Assembly (NCBI RefSeq): GCF_005233845.1
Contig: NZ_SZQL01000006.1
Location: 1-64,000, forward strand
Length of the DNA stretch: 64,000 nucleotides
Direction of reading: 5' to 3'
Source of the DNA: Ilyomonas limi
GTDB taxonomy: Bacteria; Bacteroidota; Bacteroidia; Chitinophagales; Chitinophagaceae
Below, piece after piece: positions 56,134 through 64,000 of the stretch. Each line of letters opens with the position of its first letter. The stretch's first letter is position 1. The position numbers were made by a program, and so were the translations under genes. The notes under the pieces were generated by a model. The model saw only the letters and a list, made by a program, of their open reading frames with translations. It searched no databases and was not told where the DNA came from.

Positions 56134-57627
56134 ATGGCACTAAGTCAAACATTACAACAGAAGCTATTACAGAAGCTATCGCCACAGCAAATTCAGTTGA
56201 TGAAGCTGTTGCAGATACCTACCGCTAACCTGGAAGAACGCATAAAAGAAGAACTGGAGGAAAACCCGGCGCTTGAAGTAAATAACGAGGATCATGAAGA
56301 TGGTATGGGCGAGGACATACAGGATGAATTTACTTCGGCTGCTGAAGAAGATGAATATGACGTAGATGGCAGTGAGGACGAGTATGAGAACCTTGACATC
56401 AGTGATTATGTATCGGATAGCGATGATGAAGTAGCTGACTATAAATTGCGGGATGATAACTACCCTGAATCGGACGATAAGAAAACGATGCCTTTCAAAA
56501 TTGAAAGTAGTTTTCATGAAACCTTACTCGACCAATTGGGTATGTTATCGCTGGATGAAAAAAGCTTTAAAATAGCCGAACATATTGTGGGCAGCATTGA
56601 CGACGATGGCTACCTGCGCCGCGATTTATCTTCTATTTGCGATGACCTTGCTTTCAGGCAAAACATCATTACAGATGAGGAGCATATAGAAGCCATCATT
56701 AAAAAAATACAACTCTTTGATCCGCCGGGCATTTGCGCGCGCGACCTGCAGGAGTGTTTGCTGCTACAACTAAACAGGCAGTTAAGCGATGGACGCGATG
56801 TGCATTTAGCCATTCAGGTATTGGATAAATACTTTGAAGAATTTACTAAAAAGCACTACGAAAAAATACAGCGCGGCTTAAACCTGAGCGATGAAGACCT
56901 GAAACAGGTCATTAATACCATCATCCGGCTCAATCCAAAGCCGGGTGGTAATGTGGGGGAGATAAACAAAGCTGAAAGCTATATAGTTCCCGACTTTTTC
57001 ATACTGAATAATGCCGGTAAACTGGAGTTAACGCTGAATGCCAAAAACGCACCCGACCTGCACATCAGCGAAGGTTACCGCGATATGCTGAAGGAATATG
57101 ATAAAGGGGCAAAAAAAGACAAGCGGCAAAAGGAAGCGGTATTGTTCATCAAGCAAAAAATTGATAGCGCCAAGTGGTTTATAGATATGATTAAGCAGCG
57201 GCAGCATACCTTGCTTAGCACGATGGACGCTATTATGAACTACCAGAAAGATTTCTTCCTTACAGGTGATGAAACCATGCTCAAACCAATGATTTTGAAG
57301 GATATTGCTGAAATAACCGGTCTGGATATTTCTACGGTGAGCCGTGTAGCCAACAGTAAATTTGTACAAACAGAATTTGGCACTTACCGTTTGAAATTTT
57401 TCTTCAGCGAATCTTTGAGTACCGACAGCGGCGAAGAAGTGAGCACCCGCGAAGTAAAAAAGATATTAAGCAATCTTATTGAAGGTGAAGACAAGCACAA
57501 GCCATTGAGCGACGAACGCTTAACTGAATTATTGCAGGAAAAAGGCTATAATATTGCACGCCGCACCGTTGCTAAATATCGCGAGCAGCTTAATATTCCG
57601 GTAGCAAGATTAAGAAAAGAATTATAA
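56134..57627 (+). CDS. rpoN: RNA polymerase sigma-54 factor
   Basis: A 497-residue sigma factor for enhancer-dependent promoters. Region I is Gln/Leu-rich (QTLQQKLLQKLSPQQIQLMK); region II is long and highly acidic (about 50-115); the core-binding domain and helix-turn-helix follow; the RpoN box ARRTVAKYRE is at 475-484. All regions intact. It would need NtrC-type activators elsewhere. Confidence 0.95.
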   Translation: MALSQTLQQKLLQKLSPQQIQLMKLLQIPTANLEERIKEELEENPALEVNNEDHEDGMGEDIQDEFTSAAEEDEYDVDGSEDEYENLDISDYVSDSDDEVADYKLRDDNYPESDDKKTMPFKIESSFHETLLDQLGMLSLDEKSFKIAEHIVGSIDDDGYLRRDLSSICDDLAFRQNIITDEEHIEAIIKKIQLFDPPGICARDLQECLLLQLNRQLSDGRDVHLAIQVLDKYFEEFTKKHYEKIQRGLNLSDEDLKQVINTIIRLNPKPGGNVGEINKAESYIVPDFFILNNAGKLELTLNAKNAPDLHISEGYRDMLKEYDKGAKKDKRQKEAVLFIKQKIDSAKWFIDMIKQRQHTLLSTMDAIMNYQKDFFLTGDETMLKPMILKDIAEITGLDISTVSRVANSKFVQTEFGTYRLKFFFSESLSTDSGEEVSTREVKKILSNLIEGEDKHKPLSDERLTELLQEKGYNIARRTVAKYREQLNIPVARLRKEL

Positions 57628-57775
57628 GCTTTTTGAACTACAAAGTCTCCAAGATTACAGAGGTGTACAAAGGTAATTTCAATAGTTTATAATGAATATC
57701 CTTATGTCTTTCATACGTCAGTCTGCAATGCAGGTCTGTGATTAAAAAACACGCGATTATACACATCAATTCAGA

Positions 57776-58435
57776 ATGGAAGAACTTACTGTTACAAAGC
57801 ACCTTTACCCCGAGCCATACTTCAGAATACCGGCAAAAATTATATCTGTTTTGCTGCACCCGCTGTTTATTCCTACGTATGTTTTCTTCTGGTTAACTAT
57901 CAGGTTTCCAATGGAGTTTCAGGGAATTACCCCTTTTTTGATGCTCATGCGAAAAATTAATGTGTTTTGGATGACGGCTTTTTTCCCGGCTTTTGCAGTC
58001 TTTTTGATGTGGCGTTTAAAGTTTATTAATAATGTAATGCTGCGCACACAGCGGGAACGTATTGCGCCTTACATCATCACCATGATTTTCTATTGGTGGA
58101 TGTGGTATCTCAGCCGCAGCTTCACCGATCAGCCCGAAGTACTGCGATTCTTTTATTTTGGCATTTTTCTCACTACCATTATCGGTTTAACAGCCAATAA
58201 CTTTACTAAAATAAGTATGCACGCCATGGGCGTTGCGGGCGCATTTATGTTTGTGGTGCTTACATGCCTGTATTACCAGCAATTTTTGGGTGCCGACCTT
58301 ACCGCAATTACGCTGCTGGCAGGCATTGCCTGTACCGCACGCCTGCTGTTGCATGAACATAGTGGCGGCGAAATAACTTTAGGTTTTATTACCGGTGCGC
58401 TTTGCCAATTGGTAGCGTATAAACTAATGATGTAA
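57776..58435 (+). CDS. conserved 5-6 TM membrane protein (PAP2-like), function unknown
   Basis: A 219-residue integral membrane protein with 5-6 helices, including an arginine-rich MLRTQRERIAPYI loop and a C-terminal HEHSGGEITLGFI segment with a histidine. This resembles a PAP2-type phosphatase in outline, and conserved Bacteroidota proteins of this size carry that name, but the full acid phosphatase motif is not seen. No catalytic function is claimed. Confidence 0.6.
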   Translation: MEELTVTKHLYPEPYFRIPAKIISVLLHPLFIPTYVFFWLTIRFPMEFQGITPFLMLMRKINVFWMTAFFPAFAVFLMWRLKFINNVMLRTQRERIAPYIITMIFYWWMWYLSRSFTDQPEVLRFFYFGIFLTTIIGLTANNFTKISMHAMGVAGAFMFVVLTCLYYQQFLGADLTAITLLAGIACTARLLLHEHSGGEITLGFITGALCQLVAYKLMM

Positions 58436-58952
58436 GGTTATTGCTGCAGAAGCCCTGCATTTGTAAACCAATTATTTTCAGCTATCAGCTTCTTTCGTTA
58501 CTTACTATATTAATATAGCAAAGAATTAATTTATCACGCACCTGCTGTATGTGCCGTTAATGATCAAAGATGTTTTTGTGATACCAATAAAAGCATCTTT
58601 TAATTATTGCATTCAAGTGCAAAGGAAAATGCCTCGGCGCATAGGTGGTGTTTCTACTTGTTTACAATTTACACTTATTTATTTAATGCTGTTCTTATAA
58701 GCAATTGCGCTGTTTTCAGAAGCAGTAAAACTCTGTTGCCGTTTATCTGAAATTTATTAGATTTTATAGAATTGCTCTTTTAATAACGAGTATCTATTTT
58801 TTATATGTGCTGATTTTCAAGTAATTATATCTTATTTCTACATCTCAAACAAATATTTTTAAATTTAATTTCTATAAAGTTGATAGGAATTGTAAATATT
58901 ACCTATTTTTGACTTGCTCAAATAAATTCAGTACACAATAACCAAGATATCC
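58436..58952. other. intergenic region with hairpin and promoter
   Basis: A 12-bp stem with one G-U pair lies at 58566-58600 (AAAGATGTTTTT / AAAAGCATCTTT) followed by TAATTA and may terminate the upstream gene. The promoter of the antiporter gene is at 58880-58911. A 46-codon frame from 58560 across this hairpin is not considered coding. Confidence 0.45.
58880..58911 (+). promoter_or_regulatory. Bacteroidota promoter of the first antiporter gene
   Basis: TTG at 58880-58882, a 21-base spacer, and TATTTTTG at 58904-58911 fit the -33/-7 consensus. The same layout with the same spacing stands before the second antiporter copy, which supports function. Confidence 0.65.
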
Positions 58953-60281
58953 ATGGTATCAAAACTCAACTCTCCTGAGGTGCTCCATTTTTTAATTATT
59001 GTCAGTGTCGTACTCATTTCTGCCCGTATACTGGGCGAAATCTGCCGCAAGTTTAAACAGCCGGTGGTAGTTGGTGAAATCCTCGCTGGTATTATTATCG
59101 GGCCGTCTTTGTTAGGCTCTGTTTTCCCCGATCTGTTTAAAGATATCTTTTTAAGCGAACCTCGTGCGTACGGTGCATTTGACGGACTTGCCAATTTAGG
59201 AGTAATACTGTTGATGTTTGTAGCAGGCATAGAAGTAGATTTAAAACAAATACGCAGGCAAGGCAAGCAGGCAGCTTCTATTAGTTTAATGGGTATTGCC
59301 TTTCCATTTGCCTTAGGTTTTACTGCTATCTGGTTTTTCCACGATTATATTTTTCCGGTTGCTTCTACCGACCGTCTTATTCCTTCATTATTTTTTGGTA
59401 CTGCATTGTCTATCACTGCTTTATCGGTAATAGTGAAAGTGTTGATAGATTTAAATATCATCAAAACAAAAGTAGGAGGACTGGTAATTACGGCTGCCAT
59501 GGTGGATGATTTTTTGGGCTGGATTCTGTTTTCTATTATCATAAAAATGATGGACCCAACCAAAAGCGACGGCTCTGCTACTTCTATAGCTGTGGTTCTG
59601 GCTTTTGCCTTGTTTATGGTAACTATTGGACGTTGGGCAATAGACAAGCTGCTATGGCTGGCAAAAAAGTATATTTCCGGTTCCGGTGGTATGATAACAG
59701 TAAGTTGCTGCCTCTGCTTTTTAGGAGCCGTATTTACTGAGTACCTGGGTATCCGTGGTGTATTTGGTGCCTTTTTAATGGGTATTGCCGTAGGCGATTC
59801 CAAACACTTTTCCGATAGTACACAAAATGTATTACAGCAATTTGTAGTGTATATTATTTCGCCGCTGTTTTTTGCATCTGTTGGGCTTCGTGTAAACTTT
59901 GCAACCCACTTCGATCTTACTGTTGTAAGCATCATTTTAGGTATTGCATGTATTGCTAAGATTGTGGGTGCAGGTATTGGTGCACGTGCCAGCGGACTGA
60001 AGAAGAATGAATCATTGGCTGTTGCTTTTGGCATGAATGCCAGAGGTTCGCAGGAGATTGTATTGGGTATGGTAGCTTTGCAGGTAAAAATTATTGATGA
60101 AAGGATCTTTGTTGGATTGGTGGTAATGACAATGGTTACGATACTAATAGCTGGTCCGCTAATGAAGTATTATCTGAAGCTGCATTTGGAAAATAGCAAA
60201 GAGCAGAATGCTGAGGTGGACATTCCTGTTAGTAGCCGTATTGTAGAATTCAACGACGCAGTGAAACCAGCATCTGTTTAA
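58953..60281 (+). CDS. CPA2-family cation:proton antiporter, copy 1 (Asp-Asp type)
   Basis: A 442-residue membrane transporter of the monovalent cation:proton antiporter-2 family with 12-13 helices; it exchanges sodium or potassium for protons. Visible are the GEILAGIIIGPSLLG motif and, in the sixth helix, the ion-binding pair Asp185-Asp186 (AAMVDDFLGW). An Asp-Asp pair is the arrangement of electrogenic exchangers such as NapA and NhaA. No KTN nucleotide-binding domain is attached. Followed by a near copy of itself after about 315 bases. Confidence 0.9.
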   Translation: MVSKLNSPEVLHFLIIVSVVLISARILGEICRKFKQPVVVGEILAGIIIGPSLLGSVFPDLFKDIFLSEPRAYGAFDGLANLGVILLMFVAGIEVDLKQIRRQGKQAASISLMGIAFPFALGFTAIWFFHDYIFPVASTDRLIPSLFFGTALSITALSVIVKVLIDLNIIKTKVGGLVITAAMVDDFLGWILFSIIIKMMDPTKSDGSATSIAVVLAFALFMVTIGRWAIDKLLWLAKKYISGSGGMITVSCCLCFLGAVFTEYLGIRGVFGAFLMGIAVGDSKHFSDSTQNVLQQFVVYIISPLFFASVGLRVNFATHFDLTVVSIILGIACIAKIVGAGIGARASGLKKNESLAVAFGMNARGSQEIVLGMVALQVKIIDERIFVGLVVMTMVTILIAGPLMKYYLKLHLENSKEQNAEVDIPVSSRIVEFNDAVKPASV

Positions 60282-60312
60282 GATTATTCATCACCGATAT
60301 TAGTTTTTAATG

Positions 60313-60336
60313 AGCAGGCATTTTGCCTGCTTTTTA
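60313..60336 (+). terminator. hairpin terminator between the antiporter copies
   Basis: AGCAGGCA pairs with TGCCTGCT around TTT and is followed by TTTTATTT. It lies about 30 bases after the first copy, so the second copy depends on its own promoter. Confidence 0.8.
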
Positions 60337-60522
60337 TTTAATCAAGGTGGCTAATTGCTCATATGATGATTGTTCCTCCTGTACTGTAATAATCAAACAG
60401 GCTTATGCTGATTGAAAGCAATTAACAAGACTTACGAAGCTTTTCAATATAGTCATTTGCATCTGCTGCAACTACTGTTGTAAAGCCAATACAAATTACT
60501 ATAAAATTTAATTTCTACAAAT

Positions 60523-60554
60523 TTGGTAGGAATAGTAAATATTCCCTACTTTTG
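60523..60554 (+). promoter_or_regulatory. Bacteroidota promoter of the second antiporter gene
   Basis: TTG at 60523-60525 (TTTG from 60522), a 21-base spacer, and TACTTTTG at 60547-60554. The surrounding 70 bases resemble the region in front of copy 1, so the promoter was duplicated along with the gene. Confidence 0.65.
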
Positions 60555-60596
60555 ACCTGCTCAAACGAATTTCAATATACCAAAAACCTCCAGCCC

Positions 60597-61931
60597 ATGG
60601 TTTCAAAACTTAGCTCTATTGAAGTTTTGCATTTCCTTGTTATTGTAAGCGTTGTATTAATTACTGCCCGTGTGTTAGGAGAGATCTGCCGCAAGTTTAA
60701 GCAACCAGTTGTAGTTGGTGAAATCCTGGCCGGTATAATCATCGGACCATCATTATTAGGTACCTTTTTTCCTGATGTGTTCAATAATATTTTCCTCAGC
60801 GAGCCGCGTGCATACGGCGCTTTTGATGGCTTAGCCAATTTGGGCATTATATTGCTGATGTTTGTAGCAGGTATAGAGGTAGATTTAAAACAAATACGCA
60901 GCCAGGGCAAGCAAGCCACTTCTATCAGTATTACGAGCATAGCCCTTCCGTTTGCAATGGGCTTTGGGGCAGTTTGGTTTTTCCACGATTATATCTTTCC
61001 TGTACCTTCTAACGATCGGTTAATCCCATCACTTTTCTTTGGCACAGCGCTTTCTATCACTGCATTATCAGTAATTGTAAAAGTACTCATTGACCTGAAT
61101 ATTATTAAAACCAAAGTTGGCAGCCTGGTAGTTACAGCCGCCATGGTGAACGACTTTTTGGGCTGGGTGCTGTTTTCTATAATCATAAAGATGATGGATC
61201 CAGGCAAGGGTGACGGTTCAACAGTGTCTATATTGGTAGTGTTGCTTTTCGCACTCTTCATGGTGACGGGCGGGCGTTGGCTGATAGACAAGCTGCTTGG
61301 CTTAACTAAAAAGCATATTTCCGGGCCTGGTGGTATTATTACCGTAAGCTGCTGTCTGTGCTTTTTGGGTGCTGTAATTACTGAGTACCTGGGTATCCGT
61401 GGTGTATTTGGTGCCTTTTTAATGGGTATTGCCGTAGGCGATTCCAAACACTTTTCTGATAGTACACAAAACGTACTGCACCAGTTTGTGATGTATATTA
61501 TTTCACCACTATTTTTTGCGTCGGTTGGGCTTCGTGTAAACTTCGCCACCAATTTCGATCTTACTGTTGTAAGCATTATTGTAGGCATTGCAAGCATTGC
61601 CAAAATTGTGGGTGCAGGTATTGGTGCACGTGCCAGCGGACTGAAGAAGAATGAATCGCTGGCTATTGCTTTTGGCATGAATGCAAGAGGCTCGCAAGAG
61701 ATTGTGCTTGGTATTGTAGCCTTGCAGGTAAAAATCATTGATGAAAGGATATTCGTTGGATTGGTGGTAATGACAGTGTTAACAGTATTGATAGCCGGTC
61801 CGTTGATGAAATATTACTTGGAGAAGCATTTGGCTGAAAGTAAAGAGCCAGCCGAAGTAGATATTCCCATCTCCACACGTATATTAGAACAACCAGAAGT
61901 GGTGACAACACCTGTAACTATTAAAGGTTAG
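60597..61931 (+). CDS. CPA2-family cation:proton antiporter, copy 2 (Asn-Asp type)
   Basis: A 444-residue protein from the ATG at 60597 (MVSKLSSIEVLHF), which aligns with the start of copy 1. Most of the sequence matches copy 1 without gaps, but the ion-binding pair reads Asn185-Asp186 (AAMVNDFLGW) instead of Asp-Asp. In antiporters an Asn-Asp pair usually marks electroneutral exchange. Stretches of 79 and 53 bases are identical between the copies. A terminator follows at about 61954. Confidence 0.9.
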   Translation: MVSKLSSIEVLHFLVIVSVVLITARVLGEICRKFKQPVVVGEILAGIIIGPSLLGTFFPDVFNNIFLSEPRAYGAFDGLANLGIILLMFVAGIEVDLKQIRSQGKQATSISITSIALPFAMGFGAVWFFHDYIFPVPSNDRLIPSLFFGTALSITALSVIVKVLIDLNIIKTKVGSLVVTAAMVNDFLGWVLFSIIIKMMDPGKGDGSTVSILVVLLFALFMVTGGRWLIDKLLGLTKKHISGPGGIITVSCCLCFLGAVITEYLGIRGVFGAFLMGIAVGDSKHFSDSTQNVLHQFVMYIISPLFFASVGLRVNFATNFDLTVVSIIVGIASIAKIVGAGIGARASGLKKNESLAIAFGMNARGSQEIVLGIVALQVKIIDERIFVGLVVMTVLTVLIAGPLMKYYLEKHLAESKEPAEVDIPISTRILEQPEVVTTPVTIKG

Positions 61932-61953
61932 TTAATGCAATAACACTAATCTA

Positions 61954-61990
61954 AAAAGCAGGCGTAAAGTCTGCTTTTGCTTTTTATTAT
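61954..61990 (+). terminator. hairpin terminator after the second antiporter
   Basis: AAAAGCAG pairs with CTGCTTTT over a 9-base loop and is followed by GCTTTTTATT. Stem is modest (8 bp). Confidence 0.65.
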
Positions 61991-62040
61991 AGAGGATGAT
62001 GTAAAAAGAGATACTTGCTAAAATTTACAACCCTTTTCCT

Positions 62041-63237
62041 TTATTGCTCAAAATACGCCAGCGTGCCACCCACCCATTCTTTGTCTTTGTTGTAGCGTAC
62101 GCCAATCATTTTGCCTTTACTAAGGCGCGCCAAATTATTGGTAGCTACTGGTCTGGGTGCACCCTCTTTCCAGAAATAAAAAATGCGTATCTCCGCTTTG
62201 GATGGTACATCAGGCGTTTGTATTACATCGGCATATTTTACTTTGCGTTGCAGTACCCAGTTGTGCGGGTCTTTTACATTATCAATGTCTTCCTTGGTTA
62301 CATCAATTACTACGCCTTGTCCGGCAAAAGAAAATAAGGGCTTTAGTACATAATTATTTAAGTCTGTTGGCACTTGTTTTACATCGCTCAAAAACTTGGT
62401 TTCGGGTACATACGGATGGTGAATAAAAGGCAGTGTAAACTTACTGATACGGTAAAACCAGGATGGATGCGGCACCCATTCCACATCCACATCTTCAAAC
62501 AATATCTTGCCTTTTTGCTGCATTTCGGACGATTGCTGCTGCAAATCGTCAAAGATGATGCGGTTGTAAATGCGTTTTACTTCTATCTTTTTATTATTTT
62601 TCAGGTAGTATAATTTGTTGCCTTCTTTTATCAAATCCATCAAGTCAACAACAGGTATGTGCAGGTAATGGTGTGTGCTGTAAAAATCTATTCTGGTTTT
62701 TTGTTCATGTGGTAAAATTTCTAATAAAATAACATTCTCGGGGTTGTAATCTTTTACAATAATGTCTTTTAATAATTGCAAATAAGTTTCTTTATTAAAG
62801 CCATTCAGGTAGCTGGAGTAATTTTCTGGTATCTGCAAATATTTACGTGCCATTTCATCCTGGTACACCTGAAAAGCAAACAGGGTAGGGAAGCCCTGCA
62901 TTTCTATTAGTTGCGGTTCCAACTCGCCTTTGCTATTCTCACATACGCCAAAATCAAATGCTATAAAATGACTATGTTCATTCTCATTGGGTACTCTTAC
63001 ATCATACGGAATGGCACGTGTAGTAAGCATTTTGAAGTTGAAGCCGGTAATAACATCCACAATGCTTTCGCAGGCATCCAGCATTTTTTTGGTAAATGCT
63101 TTATCTACAAAAATGGGGGTTTCTGCTACGCGAAATTGTAAAGCATCGGGATACACAGACGCTAAAGCATGAATATATTGTTGATAGGCTTCGGGAGAGA
63201 AATGCATATTGTAAGCCGAACGCACCGCTGGAACCAT
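62041..63237 (-). CDS. conserved protein with ATP-grasp-like C-terminal half, function unknown
   Basis: A 398-residue soluble protein. The C-terminal half resembles a circularly permuted or divergent ATP-grasp enzyme: YVLKPLFSFAGQGVVIDV (phosphate-binding loop-like), WVLQRKVKYADVIQTP, AEIRIFYFW and NLARLSKGKMIGVRYNKD. The N-terminal half includes FIAFDFGVCE and LIEMQGFPTLFAFQ. ATP-grasp proteins ligate carboxylates to amines or thiols. Substrate and partner cannot be inferred. Start could be 63237 or the ATG 10 codons later. Confidence 0.62.
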   Translation of the reverse strand: MVPAVRSAYNMHFSPEAYQQYIHALASVYPDALQFRVAETPIFVDKAFTKKMLDACESIVDVITGFNFKMLTTRAIPYDVRVPNENEHSHFIAFDFGVCENSKGELEPQLIEMQGFPTLFAFQVYQDEMARKYLQIPENYSSYLNGFNKETYLQLLKDIIVKDYNPENVILLEILPHEQKTRIDFYSTHHYLHIPVVDLMDLIKEGNKLYYLKNNKKIEVKRIYNRIIFDDLQQQSSEMQQKGKILFEDVDVEWVPHPSWFYRISKFTLPFIHHPYVPETKFLSDVKQVPTDLNNYVLKPLFSFAGQGVVIDVTKEDIDNVKDPHNWVLQRKVKYADVIQTPDVPSKAEIRIFYFWKEGAPRPVATNNLARLSKGKMIGVRYNKDKEWVGGTLAYFEQ

Positions 63238-63426
63238 AGTGTCATTTTTAGTTAGGTTTTAAAGGTAAGAAAGAATAAAGAATCAGGAAGCAAGGGGAAG
63301 AAACGAGATATAAGGAGCAAGAATCAAATTGGAAGTAATACAGGATTATAAAGCATATAGCCCGCGGATGTATCCATGAGAAAGAGGGGAATAAAATACG
63401 ATAAAAAGTAAACTAAAAATGCATAA

Positions 63427-64000
63427 TTATATCCGCAAATATGCCATCAGCAAATCATAGTTTTCTTTGAGTTCATTTTCGTAGGCTTCTTCGCCAAAAT
63501 AATAGCGAATTATGTAATCATACCGCTGCAATGTGGCAAGAATATCAGCTATTTCAGTTTTATTAATTTTGATAGTAACGATAAACAATCCGGTACCTAC
63601 TTCCGTATAAGTATTCAATTGTGTGATACTGGCATTGTTGGTTTCTACAAGGCGCGACAACTCGCCAATAGAATAGCTGCTGCGTTCCATTTCCATTACT
63701 ATAATGGCACCGGGTTCTTCTACATTTTGAAAAGCAGCAGCTACATGCAACAGTTCGGTTTGTGTGAGCACCCCTTGTACTTCCTGCTCGGGAGTAACCA
63801 CCGGCAGTATAGTTAAATCGTTGGCGGCAGCTATTTTGAGTGCTGATAAAAAATGTTCTGTTGGCTGTACAGATAAATGGAGCAACGGCAATTCAAGCGA
63901 AGCTATAGTAGCTGCGTTGTCTTCATCAAGCAAATCATCTTTTGTTATAACACCGGTATATTTATCATTATTTGTTACAGGCAGGTGCTGCACTTCGTAG
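63427..64000 (-). CDS. CBS-domain protein (5' end beyond the window)
   Basis: About 190 codons of a larger frame that continues past the right edge; the frame is open to the last base (the GTG at 63993 is an internal valine codon, in Y-E-V-Q-H-L-P-V). Two CBS motifs are seen (YTGVITKDDLL and QEVQGVLTQTELLHVA), followed by an ACT-like tail (SITQLNTYTEVGTGLFIV). CBS pairs bind adenosine nucleotides; members of this layout are named CBS domain-containing protein. Exact start is not visible. Confidence 0.75.
   Translation of the reverse strand, partial: YEVQHLPVTNNDKYTGVITKDDLLDEDNAATIASLELPLLHLSVQPTEHFLSALKIAAANDLTILPVVTPEQEVQGVLTQTELLHVAAAFQNVEEPGAIIVMEMERSSYSIGELSRLVETNNASITQLNTYTEVGTGLFIVTIKINKTEIADILATLQRYDYIIRYYFGEEAYENELKENYDLLMAYLRI

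Noticed and set aside
58560-58697. 46-codon frame between the membrane protein and the first antiporter.
   Set aside because: It runs through a hairpin, has poor composition and no family resemblance.
60989-61738. Long open frame on the reverse strand opposite the second antiporter.
   Set aside because: It is antisense to a conserved coding frame, has no start signal, and a matching frame exists over copy 1, as expected from shared codon use.

Overview
The window reads as a chromosome segment of a Bacteroidota bacterium, most likely of the Chitinophagaceae type. Support: a gliding-motility lipoprotein GldB, many lipoproteins and outer-membrane barrels, promoters of the Bacteroidota form (TTG, about 20-21 bases, TAnnTTTG), SigRpoN plus an ECF sigma factor, and moderate-to-low GC with short intergenic gaps. 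No tRNA, rRNA or CRISPR array was seen. The left edge cuts an IS3-type transposase gene and the right edge cuts a CBS-domain gene.

Left part (about 0.4-7.4 kb) is a nitrite/NO module: a copper nitrite reductase (NirK) with all copper ligands, two multi-spanning membrane proteins resembling heme-copper oxidase subunit I / NnrS, a lipoprotein cytochrome c, a DUF59 (MIP18-type) Fe-S assembly protein, a DUF1858-DUF2249 protein, and a Ric/ScdA di-iron repair protein carrying two extra DUF2249 domains. Together they could reduce nitrite to NO, pass electrons and repair NO-damaged clusters; no standard NorB is present. Next come a 1109-residue ThuA-PQQ dehydrogenase-PKD-cytochrome c lipoprotein, small unknowns, DNA polymerase I and two DUF2382 stress proteins (7.6-17.7 kb).

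Middle part (18-37 kb): an alcohol dehydrogenase/FAD oxidase pair, a NarL-type two-component pair with a TPR sensor, a Lipoprotein_15 protein, a 2-oxoacid:ferredoxin oxidoreductase alpha subunit without its beta gene next to it, glyA, an ECF sigma operon with envelope proteins, a cluster of ATP synthase accessory genes (AtpZ and an AtpI-like protein) not followed by atpB, a SprT-like protein, and a DegQ-type protease.

Right part (37-64 kb): a DM13 lipoprotein, rarA, recQ, a copper P-type ATPase, tsaE, ald, ppa, mnmA, a heme oxygenase-bacteriophytochrome-response regulator cassette, gldB, nadE, rpoN, a tandem pair of CPA2 cation:proton antiporters that differ at the ion-binding residue (Asp-Asp versus Asn-Asp), an ATP-grasp-like protein of unknown role and the CBS protein. 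Most of the window is housekeeping. The best candidates for something less described are the NO module and the diverged antiporter pair.
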